DNA of 14,056 bases. It comes from Bacillota bacterium. GTDB lineage: Bacteria > Bacillota > Dethiobacteria > DTU022. The stretch is taken from assembly GCA_012510325.1 (NCBI GenBank), contig JAAZIG010000244.1, forward strand, positions 1 through 14,056. The letters run 5' to 3'. Of this stretch, positions 13,157-14,056 are shown piece after piece (position 1 is the stretch's first letter; every line of letters begins with the position of its first letter). A model generated the notes under the pieces. That model did not search any database, had not been told where the DNA came from, and was given only the letters and a program-made list of their open reading frames with translations. The position numbers and the translations under genes were made by a program.

Positions 13157-14056
13157 TTATTTTTTCTCCTCAATATCCCGCTGCAACCGTTCGATGAATT
13201 CTTCGAGCGGCCGGGGTCCGAGGTCGCCTTCCTCACGGTGGCGAACCGCCACCTGGCTCTTCTCGAACTCGCGAGCGCCGACAATGAGCATATACGGAAT
13301 CTTCTTCAGCTGCGCCTCCCGGATTTTGTAGCCCACCTTCTCGTTGCGATCGTCGCAGTAAACCCTGAAGGAAGCGTCGCTCAGAGCGGTGCGAACGGAG
13401 TCGGCGTATTCATGTTGCTTCTCGGTGATGGGGATCACCACCGCCTGCTGCGGAGCCAGCCAGGCCGGAAAAGCACCGGCATAATGCTCGATGAGCAGAG
13501 CGAGAAACCTTTCGATCGCCCCGTAGATGACGCGGTGGATCACCACCGGGCGGTGCTTCTGGCCGTCGGCGCCGATATAGCTCAGATCGAACTTTTCGGG
13601 CATCTGAAAATCAAGCTGCACCGTGCTGCACTGCCAGCTGCGGCCGAGGCAGTCTTCCAGATGAAAATCTATTTTCGGACCGTAAAAGGCGCCGTCGCCT
13701 TCATTAATCCGGTAAGGAAGCCCCTTTGCCTGCAGCACCCGCTCCAGAATCGCCTCGGCCCGGTCCCACATCGCCACAGCGCCCATCGCCTTGGCCGGCC
13801 TGGTGCTCAGCTCAACGCGGTAGTTGAAGCCGAAGACGCGGTAAAATTGATCGACCATCTCGATGACCGCAGCAACCTCCGCCTCAATCTGGTCCGGGGT
13901 CATGAAGAGGTGAGCATCGTCCTGGGTAAAGCTGCGCACGCGCAGCAGTCCCTGCAGGGTGCCGGAGAGTTCATGGCGGTGCACCAGCCCGAGCTCGGCG
14001 ATACGCCGCGGCAGATCCCGATAGCTGTGCATCCGCGAGCGATAGACCAGCATCGC
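13157..14056 (-). CDS. thrS: Threonyl-tRNA synthetase, C-terminal part (5' end outside window)
   Basis: 299 residues of the C-terminal half; the TGS, editing (SAD) and first part of the catalytic domain lie beyond the right edge. The visible part starts AMLVYRSRMHSYRDLP, then VHRHELSGTLQGLLRVRSFTQDDAHLF, which carries one catalytic-zinc histidine (DDAH), and RPVVIHRVIYGAIERF, which carries the second (VIH). GDGAFYGPKIDF is the class II core between them. The last roughly 110 residues (from WLAPQQAVVIPIT) are the anticodon-binding domain. The first zinc ligand, a cysteine in NCPxH, is just outside. The enzyme charges tRNA-Thr and removes Ser-tRNA-Thr. The next gene, infC, has its own promoter directly after this stop. 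Confidence 0.98.
   Translation of the reverse strand, partial: AMLVYRSRMHSYRDLPRRIAELGLVHRHELSGTLQGLLRVRSFTQDDAHLFMTPDQIEAEVAAVIEMVDQFYRVFGFNYRVELSTRPAKAMGAVAMWDRAEAILERVLQAKGLPYRINEGDGAFYGPKIDFHLEDCLGRSWQCSTVQLDFQMPEKFDLSYIGADGQKHRPVVIHRVIYGAIERFLALLIEHYAGAFPAWLAPQQAVVIPITEKQHEYADSVRTALSDASFRVYCDDRNEKVGYKIREAQLKKIPYMLIVGAREFEKSQVAVRHREEGDLGPRPLEEFIERLQRDIEEKK

Overview
The window looks like part of a chromosome from a fairly GC-rich member of the Bacillota, most likely a clostridial lineage. The gene order thrS - infC-rpmI-rplT - TrmH-family methyltransferase - pheS-pheT - zapA - cvpA - polX - mutS2, a T-box in front of pheS, a ribosomal-protein leader in front of infC and an ATT-started infC all point there. 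I cannot name a species. Every recognisable gene is on the minus strand, so the operons read from high to low coordinates. The two window edges cut thrS (right) and an insertion sequence (left).

Right part (about 10850-14056): the 3' half of thrS is followed by a good promoter (13127-13155) inside the thrS-infC gap. A structured leader of about 165 nt holds a terminator-like hairpin and an overlapping alternative pairing, as expected for L20-type autoregulation. The translation genes infC, rpmI and rplT follow, then a gap of about 190 bp with a possible weak terminator and a possible coupled mini-ORF, then a SpoU/TrmH rRNA methyltransferase (ysgA-like).

Middle part (about 1010-10770): an extended -10 promoter drives a T-box leader whose specifier codon reads TTC (Phe). 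An intrinsic terminator precedes pheS-pheT. After 69 bp come zapA, cvpA, polX, mpg, mutS2 and a small winged-helix-like gene. These are tightly packed, with short overlaps or small gaps, and the last four form a DNA-repair cluster. The PolX protein has lost all three polymerase catalytic aspartates while keeping its HhH and PHP metal-binding motifs. It is probably a nuclease or phosphoesterase with a pseudo-polymerase.

Left part (1-1009): this is accessory DNA. It holds a truncated IS1182-type transposase with its own promoter, then about 500 bp of non-coding repeats. These comprise a 207-bp unit duplicated in tandem (4 mismatches in 177 aligned bases), a degenerate third partial copy, and three full copies of a roughly 31-bp REP-like palindrome plus one half copy near the IS end. 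I saw no phage defence, CRISPR or secondary-metabolism system. The most notable observations are the pseudo-polymerase PolX and the palindrome/tandem-repeat block.
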